Shown: positions 27,661-35,834 of the stretch, piece by piece
How the letters are laid out: every line of letters starts with the position of its first letter
How positions within the stretch are numbered: the first letter of the stretch is position 1
Source of the DNA: Saccharicrinis sp963665705
GTDB lineage: Bacteria > Bacteroidota > Bacteroidia > Bacteroidales > Marinilabiliaceae
DNA: 64,000 bases
NCBI GenBank assembly: GCA_963665705.1
Contig: OY762448.1
Span: 5,642,001-5,706,000, forward strand
Direction of reading: 5' to 3'
Notes under the pieces: generated by a model
Told to the model about the DNA's origin: nothing
Databases searched by the model: none
The model's input: only the letters and a program-made list of their open reading frames with translations
Translations under genes and position numbers: made by a program

Positions 27661-27698
27661 AAAAAAGAGGAAAAACTTTAGTTTTTCCTCTTTTTTTT
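27661..27698 (-). terminator. terminator of rsfS-ftsH
   Basis: AAAAAAGAGGAAAAAC and GTTTTTCCTCTTTTTT form a long stem around TTTA. On the minus strand it ends in a T-run just after the ftsH stop. Near-symmetric, so it may work in both directions. Confidence 0.85.
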
Positions 27699-27702
27699 AT
27701 TG

Positions 27703-29769
27703 TTATTTTTCTTCAGTATCTTCTTTAGGTAATATATTCTCCGAATCTTTTACATCTTCTTTATTGATTTCCGGACTCTCGATTTTTACATCTTCACCAT
27801 TTTCTTCGAGTTGAACAATGTGTTTACTAACGATTTTTTTACCAAAGATTGTTTCTAAATCTTCGCTAAAAATAACCTCACGTTCTAAGAGCAAATTAGC
27901 TAATTCAGCGTGCTTTTCTCTGTTTTTAATTAATATATCTCTAGCTCTTTGATATTGTTCTTCAATGATCTTAGATACTTCTTCATCAATTGCTTTTGCG
28001 GTTTCCTCACTATATGGTTTAGTAAAACCATATTCATTTTGTCCGCTTGAATCAAAGTAACTGATGTTACCCATTCTCTTACTCATACCATAATATGTCA
28101 CCATAGCATAAGCTTGTTTTGTAACTTTCTCTAAGTCATTTAATGCACCTGTCGATATCTTACCAAACTCAATCTCCTCTGCTGCTCTACCTGCTAAAGT
28201 TGAACACATTTCGTCAAGGATTTGCTCAGTAGTAGTAAGTTGTCTTTCTTCTGGTAAATACCATGCAGCACCTAAAGCTTTACCTCTCGGTACAATTGTA
28301 ACTTTTACAAGAGGATGAGCATATTCCAACAACCAACTAGTAGCAGCATGACCTGCTTCATGGTAAGCTATTGCTTTTTTCTCATCTGTTGAAATAATTT
28401 TATTTTTCTTTTCTAAACCTCCTACAATTCTGTCTACAGCACTTAAAAAATCTTCTTTTTCAACAATTTTTTTATCTCCCCTGGCAGCAATTAAAGCAGC
28501 TTCGTTACATACGTTAGCTATGTCAGCCCCTGAAAAACCAGGTGTTTGTTTTGCTAGAAAATCAGCTTTAACATCATCGCTTAATTTCAAAGGACGTAAA
28601 TGAACTTCGAAAATTTGTTTACGCTCTTTAATATCCGGTAATTCAACATGAATCTGTCTGTCAAATCTACCTGCTCTCATTAAAGCTCTATCTAAAATAT
28701 CGGCACGGTTAGTTGCAGCCAAAATAATTACTCCGGAGTTTGTTCCAAAACCATCCATTTCAGTTAATAGCTGGTTAAGCGTATTTTCTCTTTCGTCGTT
28801 AGCTCCCATGCTAGGACTTTTACCTCTGGCACGTCCAATAGCATCAATCTCATCAATAAAAACGATACAGGGAGCTTTTTCTTTAGCTTTTTTAAATAAA
28901 TCACGTACTCTTGAAGCACCAACGCCAACAAACATTTCAACAAAGTCTGAACCTGACATGCTAAAGAAAGGAACATTAGCTTCACCAGCTACTGCTTTTG
29001 CAAGCAAGGTTTTACCTGTTCCCGGAGGGCCTACCAGTAATGCTCCTTTAGGAATTTTACCTCCTAGATTGGTATATTTTTCTGGCTTTTTAAGAAATTC
29101 TACAATCTCTTCCAACTCTTGTTTTGCCTCAGCTAAACCTGCAACATCCAAAAAGTTTACATTAATATTTGACTCTTTATCAAAAACTTTTGCTCGTGAT
29201 TTTCCTACATTAAATATATTGCCGGCACCGCCTCCGCCACCTTGTCCTCCCATTCTTCGGAATACAAGAATCCAAATAATCAGTACTAAAATTAATGGCC
29301 ATAAAAATCCAATTATTTCAGTAAAGTAATTTGAACGTTCTTCAATTGAAGTTGGTATCGAAATGCCTTTTTCTGATTCAATGCTTCTTAAATCCTCATA
29401 AAATGTATCAAGAGAAAGTACTTTAGTAATAAAATGAGGTCCTCTTTCAACTACAGCCTGATAACTATCTCCAAAATCAGTTTCGTAATTTTTAATAGCA
29501 TCTTTTTTAAGAGTTATTTCAACTTGTCCCATGTTTTTTATAACCGTGACTAATTCAATATCTCCTGATGGTAATATTTTATCTCGAAACTTGCTGTATG
29601 GAATTGTTTTTACAGCTTCATTCTGATTCATTAAAAAGAATGACAGAAAAAGCAATAAAAGAATTCCATAGATCCAATAACCATTAAACTTCGGTAGTTT
29701 GGGCGTATTGCTGTTGTTCCCACCACCTAAGTTGGTAGGCTCTTTCTTTTGATTATTATTTTCGCTCAT
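27703..29769 (-). CDS. ftsH: ATP-dependent zinc metalloprotease FtsH
   Basis: Membrane-bound AAA+ protease that degrades membrane and regulatory proteins. The 688-residue product has TM1 (about 31-47), a periplasmic FtsH-ext domain, TM2 (about 150-170), a Gly-rich linker, Walker A GPPGTGKT (about 245), Walker B IVFIDEIDAIGRARG, the second region of homology ending in RAGRFDR and the zinc site HEAGH near 467. The acidic Glu/Asp/Lys-rich tail of about 40 residues is common in Bacteroidota. It is encoded 23 nt after rsfS on the same transcript. Confidence 0.96.
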   Translation of the reverse strand: MSENNNQKKEPTNLGGGNNSNTPKLPKFNGYWIYGILLLLFLSFFLMNQNEAVKTIPYSKFRDKILPSGDIELVTVIKNMGQVEITLKKDAIKNYETDFGDSYQAVVERGPHFITKVLSLDTFYEDLRSIESEKGISIPTSIEERSNYFTEIIGFLWPLILVLIIWILVFRRMGGQGGGGGAGNIFNVGKSRAKVFDKESNINVNFLDVAGLAEAKQELEEIVEFLKKPEKYTNLGGKIPKGALLVGPPGTGKTLLAKAVAGEANVPFFSMSGSDFVEMFVGVGASRVRDLFKKAKEKAPCIVFIDEIDAIGRARGKSPSMGANDERENTLNQLLTEMDGFGTNSGVIILAATNRADILDRALMRAGRFDRQIHVELPDIKERKQIFEVHLRPLKLSDDVKADFLAKQTPGFSGADIANVCNEAALIAARGDKKIVEKEDFLSAVDRIVGGLEKKNKIISTDEKKAIAYHEAGHAATSWLLEYAHPLVKVTIVPRGKALGAAWYLPEERQLTTTEQILDEMCSTLAGRAAEEIEFGKISTGALNDLEKVTKQAYAMVTYYGMSKRMGNISYFDSSGQNEYGFTKPYSEETAKAIDEEVSKIIEEQYQRARDILIKNREKHAELANLLLEREVIFSEDLETIFGKKIVSKHIVQLEENGEDVKIESPEINKEDVKDSENILPKEDTEEK

Positions 29770-29792
29770 TTGATAAATGAAATTTGTTAGAA

Positions 29793-30167
29793 CTAGAAAA
29801 GGTTCTCAATATCTGTACGTTTAGCATCCGCCCACAAACCTTCAAGATTGTAAAAGCTTCTTATTGGTTTCTGAAAAACATGTACTACAACATCAACATA
29901 ATCCACTAGTATCCATTCGGCATTTTCTCTTCCTTCAATATGGATTGGTTTATCGTTGATCTTTTCTCTTACATAGTCTTCAACTGAATCTCCAATTGCA
30001 TCAACATGCGTGTTACTGTCCCCGTCACAAATAATAAAAAACTGACAGATGCTGCTATCAATTTCTCTCATGTCTAAGATTGCAATATTTGTGCCTTTTT
30101 TTTCCTGAATACCCTCAACAATCGTATCTACCAATTGTTCAGTTGAAGTATTTTCTTGATCTATCAT
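29793..30167 (-). CDS. rsfS: ribosome silencing factor RsfS
   Basis: Binds L14 of the 50S subunit and blocks subunit joining in starvation. The 124-residue product shows the RsfS/Iojap pattern: DTIVEGIQEKKGTNIAILD, FFIICDGDSNTHVDAIGDSV and ENAEWILVDYVDVVVHVF. Length fits the family. First gene of a unit with ftsH and divergent from birA, with a promoter about 70 nt upstream. Confidence 0.93.
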   Translation of the reverse strand: MIDQENTSTEQLVDTIVEGIQEKKGTNIAILDMREIDSSICQFFIICDGDSNTHVDAIGDSVEDYVREKINDKPIHIEGRENAEWILVDYVDVVVHVFQKPIRSFYNLEGLWADAKRTDIENLF

Positions 30168-30231
30168 TAATATTATATCCTTTTGTATATTTTGTTTAGT
30201 TTGTATTTTTCGCTAAAATACTAGAAAAATA

Positions 30232-30259
30232 CAAAGATACTACTTTTTTGTTTTTACAA
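30232..30259 (-). promoter_or_regulatory. promoter of rsfS-ftsH
   Basis: Read on the minus strand: TTG (30259-30257), 17-nt spacer, TATCTTTG (30239-30232). The start would be near 30225, giving a leader of about 58 nt. Confidence 0.5.
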
Positions 30260-30280
30260 TTAGTAACTACTTTTACGCAA

Positions 30281-30288
30281 TAATTTTG
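30281..30288 (+). promoter_or_regulatory. -7 box of birA
   Basis: TAATTTTG fits TAnnTTTG; start expected near 30295, 38 nt before birA. No convincing -33 box. It is divergent from the rsfS promoter. Confidence 0.4.
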
Positions 30289-30332
30289 CCGTAAAAGTTT
30301 TAGTGCCAAATTGTCCTGTTTAATATAAAGGT

Positions 30333-31082
30333 ATGACAAAGAATGCTAATTTTATTGTGGATAGGTATGATAAATTACCATCAACAAATGAAAAAATGAA
30401 ATCCTTACAGTCTGAGGGGCTTTCAGAGTTTAATGTAATAATTACCAATCATCAATTTGCTGGTAAGGGACAGAAAGGTAATTCCTGGGAAAGTGAACAA
30501 GGAAAAAATCTTACTTTTAGTTTATTTCTTAAACCAGATTTTATTTTAGCTCAAGATCAATTTGTTATTTCTAAAATAGTGTGTTTAGGAATAATTGATG
30601 TTTTTAGTAGATATTCTGATAAATTTTCAATTAAATGGCCCAATGATATTTATTATGATGATTATAAAGTTGGAGGTATATTGATAGAGAATTCCTTGTA
30701 TGCCAATGTAATAGGTTCTTCAGTTGTGGGTGTTGGATTAAATATTAATCAGAAAAAATTTTATAGTAATGCCCCAAATCCTATCTCGTTAAGAAATATT
30801 GTAGATAAGGAATTTGATTTGCAAACAACTTTAAATGATGTGTTGCTAAGTATTTGGAATTTATATACTCAAGTTAAAGATCAGGGGAAATTTAAAGAAA
30901 TTGATCAAAAATATTTAGAAAGACTTTATCGAAAACAAGGCTTCCATGAATATAAAGATGATCAGGGTATTTTTAAAGCCCGTATTGCAGGTATTTCAGA
31001 ATACGGGCAATTAATATTGTGTAAAGAGAATGGTCAGGAAATAACCTACTCTTTTAAAGAAGTTGAGTTTGTGGTTAATTGA
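30333..31082 (+). CDS. birA: biotin--[acetyl-CoA-carboxylase] ligase
   Basis: Attaches biotin to the biotin carboxyl carrier protein. The 249-residue product has the catalytic pattern of the BirA ligase domain: LPSTNEKMKSL near 17, GKGQKGNSWESEQGKNLTFS (about 48-67; canonical GRGRxGRxW), KWPNDIYYDDYKVGGILIEN (about 108-127) and VGVGLNIN. There is no N-terminal winged helix, so it is a ligase only and not a repressor. Its 3' end overlaps the convergent SRPBCC gene by eight bases. Confidence 0.92.
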   Translation: MTKNANFIVDRYDKLPSTNEKMKSLQSEGLSEFNVIITNHQFAGKGQKGNSWESEQGKNLTFSLFLKPDFILAQDQFVISKIVCLGIIDVFSRYSDKFSIKWPNDIYYDDYKVGGILIENSLYANVIGSSVVGVGLNINQKKFYSNAPNPISLRNIVDKEFDLQTTLNDVLLSIWNLYTQVKDQGKFKEIDQKYLERLYRKQGFHEYKDDQGIFKARIAGISEYGQLILCKENGQEITYSFKEVEFVVN

Positions 31083-31488
31083 TAGGGTAATCGTAGGTGG
31101 CAATAGCATCACCCAGCATGTTCAAAAATTTCTTTACATGTTTGCTTACCATCATCTTCATCATTGGATTTAAATCTGCTTTAATTGTCAGTTTAATTCT
31201 TGTGTCTTTTTCGGCTACTTGCTTTAGTTGTACCCATAAGTAAAAATTGAACGGAACTTTGCCATCTGTAGAATATTTTACAGTTTTAAAAGGTTCCTTT
31301 TCAATGATTTTTAAACCTGCATCACCAATTCCATCCACTTTAAATCTGCAAGAATCTTCTGTACTTTGCCAATCTTTAATTTTATCCTGAGGAATTAGAT
31401 TCTGAAAATTATTAAAATCGGAGATGAAAGAAAATACTGTTTCATCATTTTGTGCAGTTTGTTTTATATCACTTTCAAATTTCGTCAT
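31075..31488 (-). CDS. SRPBCC-fold protein (START/Bet v1-like)
   Basis: 137 residues with a SRPBCC-like layout: an N-terminal beta strand and helices (FESDIKQTAQNDETVFSFIS, DFNNFQNLIPQ), a curved sheet, and a long C-terminal helix (MMKMMVSKHVKKFLNMLGDAI). Such proteins bind hydrophobic ligands in a central cavity; the substrate is unknown. Bacteroidota commonly encode this short form beside birA and pyrE. It lies tail-to-tail with birA. Confidence 0.72.
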   Translation of the reverse strand: MTKFESDIKQTAQNDETVFSFISDFNNFQNLIPQDKIKDWQSTEDSCRFKVDGIGDAGLKIIEKEPFKTVKYSTDGKVPFNFYLWVQLKQVAEKDTRIKLTIKADLNPMMKMMVSKHVKKFLNMLGDAIATYDYPIN

Positions 31489-31497
31489 AACCAGCTA

Positions 31498-31535
31498 ATA
31501 AAAAAGCTCATAAAGATATGTATCCTGATGAGCTT
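31498..31535 (-). terminator. terminator of pyrE
   Basis: Read on the minus strand: AAGCTCAT (31535-31528) pairs with ATGAGCTT (31511-31504) and is followed by TTTTTTATTA. It lies between pyrE and the SRPBCC gene, so these are probably separate transcripts. Confidence 0.75.
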
Positions 31536-31563
31536 ATATGATTTGAATATTATTACGTATTAA

Positions 31564-32196
31564 TTATTTTCCCCAACTTGAAGGATCTGTTCTCCAGTTG
31601 CCAAGTGTTTTGATGTCGTCTGCAGAAACATAACCAGTTTCAACAGCAACCTCAATTAAAGTTTGGTAACTACTTAGAGTGTCTATTTTAACTTCTTTTG
31701 TAGCGAAATTGTCTACAGCAGTTTGGAAACCATAACTAAATATTGCCACCATACCAAGAACTTCACATCCAGCAGCTCTTAATGCTTCAACAGCTTTAAG
31801 GCTACTGCCTCCTGTTGAAATTAAGTCTTCTACAACAACAACCTTTGTTCCTGGTTTAATATCCCCTTCTATTAGGTTTTCCATTCCGTGTCCTTTTGGA
31901 GAAGAACGAACATAAACAAAAGGTTTTTTTAATTCATCCGCAACAAGAGCACCTTGTGCTATGGCTCCAGTAGCAACACCGGCAATAACTTCTGCCTCAG
32001 GATACAATTCATTAACAAGGGAAACAAAACTGGTTTTTATGTAATCCCTTACTTCAGGATATGATAAAGTTTTTCTATTATCACAATAAATTGGCGATTT
32101 CCATCCTGAAGCCCATGTGAATGGGTTTGCTGGTTGCAATTTAATTGCCTTAATTTGCAACAATTGTTTTGCTATAGTTTCTGATACTTTTTCCAT
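31564..32196 (-). CDS. pyrE: orotate phosphoribosyltransferase
   Basis: Forms OMP from orotate and PRPP in pyrimidine synthesis. I use the ATG at 32196 (MEKVSETIAKQ), giving 210 residues, the normal length; the longer frame from 32250 would overlap the divergent Nudix gene. Motifs: ITAGVATGAI-type core (EVIAGVATGAIAQGALVA), VYVRSSPKGHG with the catalytic Lys loop, and the PRPP-binding VVVVEDLISTGGSS near 120-133. The start codon overlaps that of the Nudix gene on the other strand. Confidence 0.94.
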   Translation of the reverse strand: MEKVSETIAKQLLQIKAIKLQPANPFTWASGWKSPIYCDNRKTLSYPEVRDYIKTSFVSLVNELYPEAEVIAGVATGAIAQGALVADELKKPFVYVRSSPKGHGMENLIEGDIKPGTKVVVVEDLISTGGSSLKAVEALRAAGCEVLGMVAIFSYGFQTAVDNFATKEVKIDTLSSYQTLIEVAVETGYVSADDIKTLGNWRTDPSSWGK

Positions 32197-32815
32197 GCAA
32201 CAAATGTATAAAGTTTTTTTCAAGGATAGAATTGTTTTTTTAACTAACAATATAGAACGTGATTTAAATAGTAATTTTGGTGCTATTTTTAAATATTCTA
32301 ATAAAAAAGAATTAAAGGATTTTATTACTCACTTTGAAAGTAAAGAAGAAATAAAAAGTGCCTTTATTTATCATCATGATTTAGATGAATTGCTGGAATT
32401 ATTTTCAAAATGCTTTAAAGTGATTCGTGCTGCAGGTGGTGTTGTGAAGAATAATAAAGGAGAAATACTTTTTATTCATCGTTTAGGGGTATGGGACTTG
32501 CCCAAAGGTAAAGCAGAAAAAGGTGAATCTATTGAGGAGACTGCTCTTCGCGAGGTTGAAGAGGAGTGTTCCATTTCTCCATTGAAGATTATTAGACTCC
32601 TATCTCCTACTTATCATACATACTGGCTAAAGTCTAAATTAATTTTGAAAAAAACCTATTGGTATGAAATGAGTTATAATGGTGATACAATACCTAAACC
32701 TCAGCTGGAAGAAGATATTCAAATTGCGGAATGGAAAGATATGAACGATTTGGAGCCTATTTATCAAAACACATATCCTAGTATATTAGAAGTGTTAAAT
32801 GAGGTAATTCAATAG
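32195..32815 (+). CDS. Nudix hydrolase family protein
   Basis: 206 residues from the ATG at 32195 (MQQMYKVFFKD); ATG 32204 is equally likely. The Nudix box is about residues 107-129: GKAEKGESIEETALREVEEECSI, with the REVEE core intact and Cys in place of the final Gly. The N-terminal 85 residues form a separate region found in other Bacteroidota Nudix proteins. Substrate not predictable (nucleotide diphosphate derivatives are typical). Divergent from pyrE with overlapping start codons. The longer frame from 32117 would run into the pyrE coding region and is less likely. Confidence 0.85.
   Translation: MQQMYKVFFKDRIVFLTNNIERDLNSNFGAIFKYSNKKELKDFITHFESKEEIKSAFIYHHDLDELLELFSKCFKVIRAAGGVVKNNKGEILFIHRLGVWDLPKGKAEKGESIEETALREVEEECSISPLKIIRLLSPTYHTYWLKSKLILKKTYWYEMSYNGDTIPKPQLEEDIQIAEWKDMNDLEPIYQNTYPSILEVLNEVIQ
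32201..32208 (-). promoter_or_regulatory. -7 box placing the pyrE transcript start at its ATG
   Basis: Read on the minus strand TACATTTG, a perfect TAnnTTTG. The expected start falls within a base or two of the pyrE ATG (32196), so the pyrE mRNA is probably leaderless. The box lies inside the first codons of the divergent Nudix gene. No good -33 box. Confidence 0.45.
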
Positions 32816-32925
32816 TAAAAGATTATAAATTCTGTAATATTTTGGGTCTTTTAAAGTAAAAGTCAGTACAATAGTGAGATTTTTTTTACTTTTAAGGGAT
32901 TTTTTAACACAACATAATACAGCAC

Positions 32926-33582
32926 ATGACTCCTCAGGAATTTGAATTTGAGAATAGAAGGCATCAATTGCGACAAGAGGCTTCAAATAAGGAAGTTAAT
33001 CGTCTAAGGAAGGTGAGTCGTAATCAGTCAAATAAAATTACAAAGCTTAGAAAAGCCATGTATTTTCAGATGTTCTTTTTTATTTCATTATTTCTGGTTT
33101 TTTTGTTAAGAGGAATGATCGATTTTTCAGGTAATTCATCTAATGAAGAATTTAAAGCGTTTAAATTAAAATATTCAGATTTGCAAAGATCTAATAATGT
33201 GTTGGAAGATTCATTGACCATGTATAAAACAAGTCTTTATGCTGTTATAGATAATAATTTAACTAAGCGAGATGAAGCAGGCTTAAGGTTTCGTGTTCAA
33301 ATAGGTGCCTTCAAAGAAATCAATTTAAAAGATTTTACTCAAAATCTGGTGGCAATTAATCAGGAAACATATGATAGTATTAATCAATATACTATCGGAG
33401 TATTTAGAAACTATCAGAAGGCAAAAATATTTCTGGAAGATATAAGAAAAATGGGTTTCAATGATTCTTTTATTATTTCTACTAAAAATGGTAGAAGAAT
33501 TCCTGTAGAAACTCTTTCTGAAAAAGAGTTGTATCCAGATGGTAAAGACTCCATAAAGGTTCAGCCTGTTTTACTTCAGTAA
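32926..33582 (+). CDS. SPOR-like domain membrane protein
   Basis: 218 residues: a cytosolic basic N-terminal region with heptad character (about 1-42), one TM helix (about 45-62), an extracytoplasmic coiled coil (about 75-105) and a SPOR-like domain (about 118-205: FRVQIGAFKEINL, then YTIGVFRNYQKAKIFLEDIRK). SPOR domains bind denuded glycan strands at septa, so a role in cell division or envelope is likely; this is inference. It is convergent with the AI-2E permease gene, 8 nt apart. Confidence 0.75.
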   Translation: MTPQEFEFENRRHQLRQEASNKEVNRLRKVSRNQSNKITKLRKAMYFQMFFFISLFLVFLLRGMIDFSGNSSNEEFKAFKLKYSDLQRSNNVLEDSLTMYKTSLYAVIDNNLTKRDEAGLRFRVQIGAFKEINLKDFTQNLVAINQETYDSINQYTIGVFRNYQKAKIFLEDIRKMGFNDSFIISTKNGRRIPVETLSEKELYPDGKDSIKVQPVLLQ

Positions 33583-33590
33583 AAAATAAA

Positions 33591-34703
33591 TTAGGAATCT
33601 AGTTTGCCTGTTAATTTTCTTACAAGGTTGTATTTTGAGAAAAATTCTTTTGCTACCACTCTGATAATTGTAAACATTGGTATTGCAAGAAACATTCCAG
33701 GCATACCAGCAATATAACCAGCCATAATAATCACTAAGAAAATCTCCAAAGGGTGTGCTTTTACACTTGCAGAGAAAATCATAGGTTGAAAAAGTATATT
33801 ATCGAGAAGTTGTACAATTATATATAAGATAATTATAGCCCCAAAAAATATCATTAAAGGAGGGGGTGAGTCTGTTTGTAAATACACAACCATTGAAACA
33901 ATTAATCCAAACGAAGCTCCAATTAGAGGTCCGAGGTAAGGAATAATATTTATAAACCCAGAAAATAGGCCTATAATTAATGCATGACGAAATTCTAATC
34001 CAATAATCATCAATCCAATGATAACTAACATGGAGATCAATGAAATTTGAATGATTATACCTGTAAAATACCTTCTTAATAGTCTGTTTATCGACCAAAG
34101 CATATGATCCACTCCTACATAATAACTTTCAGGAACAACTAATTTTATGCTTTCTAGTAAAAGAGATTCTTCTTTTAATAGAAAGAAAGTAATAAATGAG
34201 ATGGAAAACATTGCAATAAATGTACTTCCTACAAAATCAATAAAGGATGAAAGGACGTCTTGAATTTTTGAAAAATTAAAAATAGATCCCAAAAATTCAT
34301 TGATTTGTGTTTTAACCATCGGGAGTCCTGATTCTCCAATAAAAGTCTCTCTTAAAGGAAGTAAAAGATATTTTGTGGCATTATCAAGTTTGTCAAGTAT
34401 TAAATTAAAATCAACTTTTGATAGAAATTGAACTTCTTCAATAATGAAAGGGACTGTAAAACTTAATATTAGTATTATAAGTGACCATATTAATAACACG
34501 GTAGCAAGTGCACTTATAGAGCTTGATAGTTTTATTTTTTTATGATTTTTTCCTCTGAAAAAATCAAATATAGGGCGTGCAACTAAAGAAAGAATTGCTG
34601 ATAAAACAATAAAAAATACAATGGCCCTGAAGTACCACAGTAAAAAGGTACCAATTATAAATGATATTATACCAATTATATATTTCAGGTTTTCTTTCAT
34701 CAA
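33591..34703 (-). CDS. AI-2E family transporter (YdiK/PerM-like permease)
   Basis: 370 residues with about eight TM helices, paired at the N terminus (IIGIISFIIGTFLLWYF, IVFFIVLSAILSLVARPIFD) and clustered in the second half. Family motifs: FSGFINIIPYLGPLIGASFG near 250 and HPLEIFLVIIMAGYIAGMPGMFLAIP near 320. Members have been linked to autoinducer-2 export or Na+/H+ antiport, so the name does not define the substrate. It probably forms a single-gene transcript; the 291-nt gap upstream to 34994 is AT-rich with no recognisable element. Confidence 0.88.
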   Translation of the reverse strand: MMKENLKYIIGIISFIIGTFLLWYFRAIVFFIVLSAILSLVARPIFDFFRGKNHKKIKLSSSISALATVLLIWSLIILILSFTVPFIIEEVQFLSKVDFNLILDKLDNATKYLLLPLRETFIGESGLPMVKTQINEFLGSIFNFSKIQDVLSSFIDFVGSTFIAMFSISFITFFLLKEESLLLESIKLVVPESYYVGVDHMLWSINRLLRRYFTGIIIQISLISMLVIIGLMIIGLEFRHALIIGLFSGFINIIPYLGPLIGASFGLIVSMVVYLQTDSPPPLMIFFGAIIILYIIVQLLDNILFQPMIFSASVKAHPLEIFLVIIMAGYIAGMPGMFLAIPMFTIIRVVAKEFFSKYNLVRKLTGKLDS

Positions 34704-34994
34704 TATATAGGGTTTAGATAAAATGTGAGTTTGTAAAGTGATATCTGATACCTTCTATATAAATGTATTAAAAAACATTTTTATGGTCAATTTTTTACGA
34801 TAAAGTATTTTATATAATATTTTTTTGCGTTATGTGTCGGTGTATTTGAATTATTATCATAATATTTCGAAATTTAGAATATGTTAATAAATGTTTTATA
34901 TTGTTTAGTAATATTGATAGTTTATAAATAAATAATTCTATTTTTATGTTGATAATTACAACTTACTATAAATAACCCCGTAAACCCCCAACAA

Positions 34995-35801
34995 ATGAAA
35001 GGAGCAATTATTGGAGATATTATTGGATCTGCTTTTGTCCATGACAATAGATCCACAACTAACTTTCAGCTTTTTAAACCAATTTCATCTTTTACAGAAG
35101 ATACAATATTAACTCTTGCTACAAGTGATGCAATTGTTAATAGTAGAGATTTTCGATCTTGTTTAAAATCCTGGATTGTAAAATACCCTTATGCTGGTTT
35201 TTCTGAGAAATTTAAAGAATGGGCTATGTCTGATAGTGATATTCCCTATAACAGTAAAGGACATGGATCTGCCCGTAGAGTTAGTTCTATAGGAATGGTA
35301 GCAACTACCCTTGAAGATGCTATGATATTAACAGAACAAACATCTAAAGTAACGCATAATAGTTATGAAAGGATTAATGCGTCAAAAGCTGTTAGTGCGG
35401 CAATTTATTTAGCCAAGAACGGCGAAAATAAAACCTATATTAAGGACTATATTGAAAAAGAATTCGGGTATGACCTTAATAAAGGTATTAATGAATTACA
35501 TTATGATGTTACAAGTCCGGATTTAGTAACTCCTGTACCAGCTGCAATTACAATGTTTTTAAATTCGAATAATTTTGAAGATGCTATTAGAAAAGCTGTT
35601 TCTCTTGGTGGACATAGTAATACGATAGGAAGTATTACAGGAGCTATTGCATATGCTTATTATAAGCATATTCCCAAGAGTATTATTAGGCGAGCATTAA
35701 ATAGACTAACTCCAGAGATGGAGCGGTTTATTAATGAATTTGAAGATAAGTATCTACATTATAATGAGGAAAATAAAGAAATTCTTATATCGATTCATTA
35801 G
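34995..35801 (+). CDS. ADP-ribosylglycohydrolase-family protein with altered metal motifs
   Basis: 268 residues aligned over its whole length with the bacterial ADP-ribosylglycohydrolase (DraG/ARH) fold: MKGAIIGDIIGSAF at the start, FTEDTILTLAT (about 34-44), GHGSARRVSSIG (about 92-103), TSKVTHNSYERI and LGGHSNTIGSITGAIAYAYY near 205-224. In active members the first metal motif is usually FTDDT and the last GGDSDT or GGDTDT. Here they are FTEDT and GGHSNT, so both C-terminal metal-binding Asp are replaced. It may be inactive, use a different metal geometry, or bind ADP-ribose only. No ADP-ribosyltransferase is nearby. Confidence 0.82.
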   Translation: MKGAIIGDIIGSAFVHDNRSTTNFQLFKPISSFTEDTILTLATSDAIVNSRDFRSCLKSWIVKYPYAGFSEKFKEWAMSDSDIPYNSKGHGSARRVSSIGMVATTLEDAMILTEQTSKVTHNSYERINASKAVSAAIYLAKNGENKTYIKDYIEKEFGYDLNKGINELHYDVTSPDLVTPVPAAITMFLNSNNFEDAIRKAVSLGGHSNTIGSITGAIAYAYYKHIPKSIIRRALNRLTPEMERFINEFEDKYLHYNEENKEILISIH

Positions 35802-35803
35802 AT

Positions 35804-35834
35804 AAAAAAAGGGAGCGAATTGCTCCCTTTTTTT
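35804..35834. terminator. bidirectional terminator between the ARH gene and lon
   Basis: Stem GGGAGC / GCTCCC (35811-35827) is flanked by A7 on the left and T7 on the right. It serves the plus-strand ADP-ribosylglycohydrolase-like gene and overlaps the lon stop from the other side. Confidence 0.9.

Noticed and set aside
28808..29329. 173-codon ORF on the plus strand
   Set aside because: It lies wholly antisense to the ftsH AAA domain, and its Pro/Ala/Ser-rich translation is typical of a shadow frame.
33591..34703. Quorum-sensing autoinducer-2 exporter
   Set aside because: The family name is historical; the sequence gives no evidence for AI-2 as substrate and no lux gene is near.
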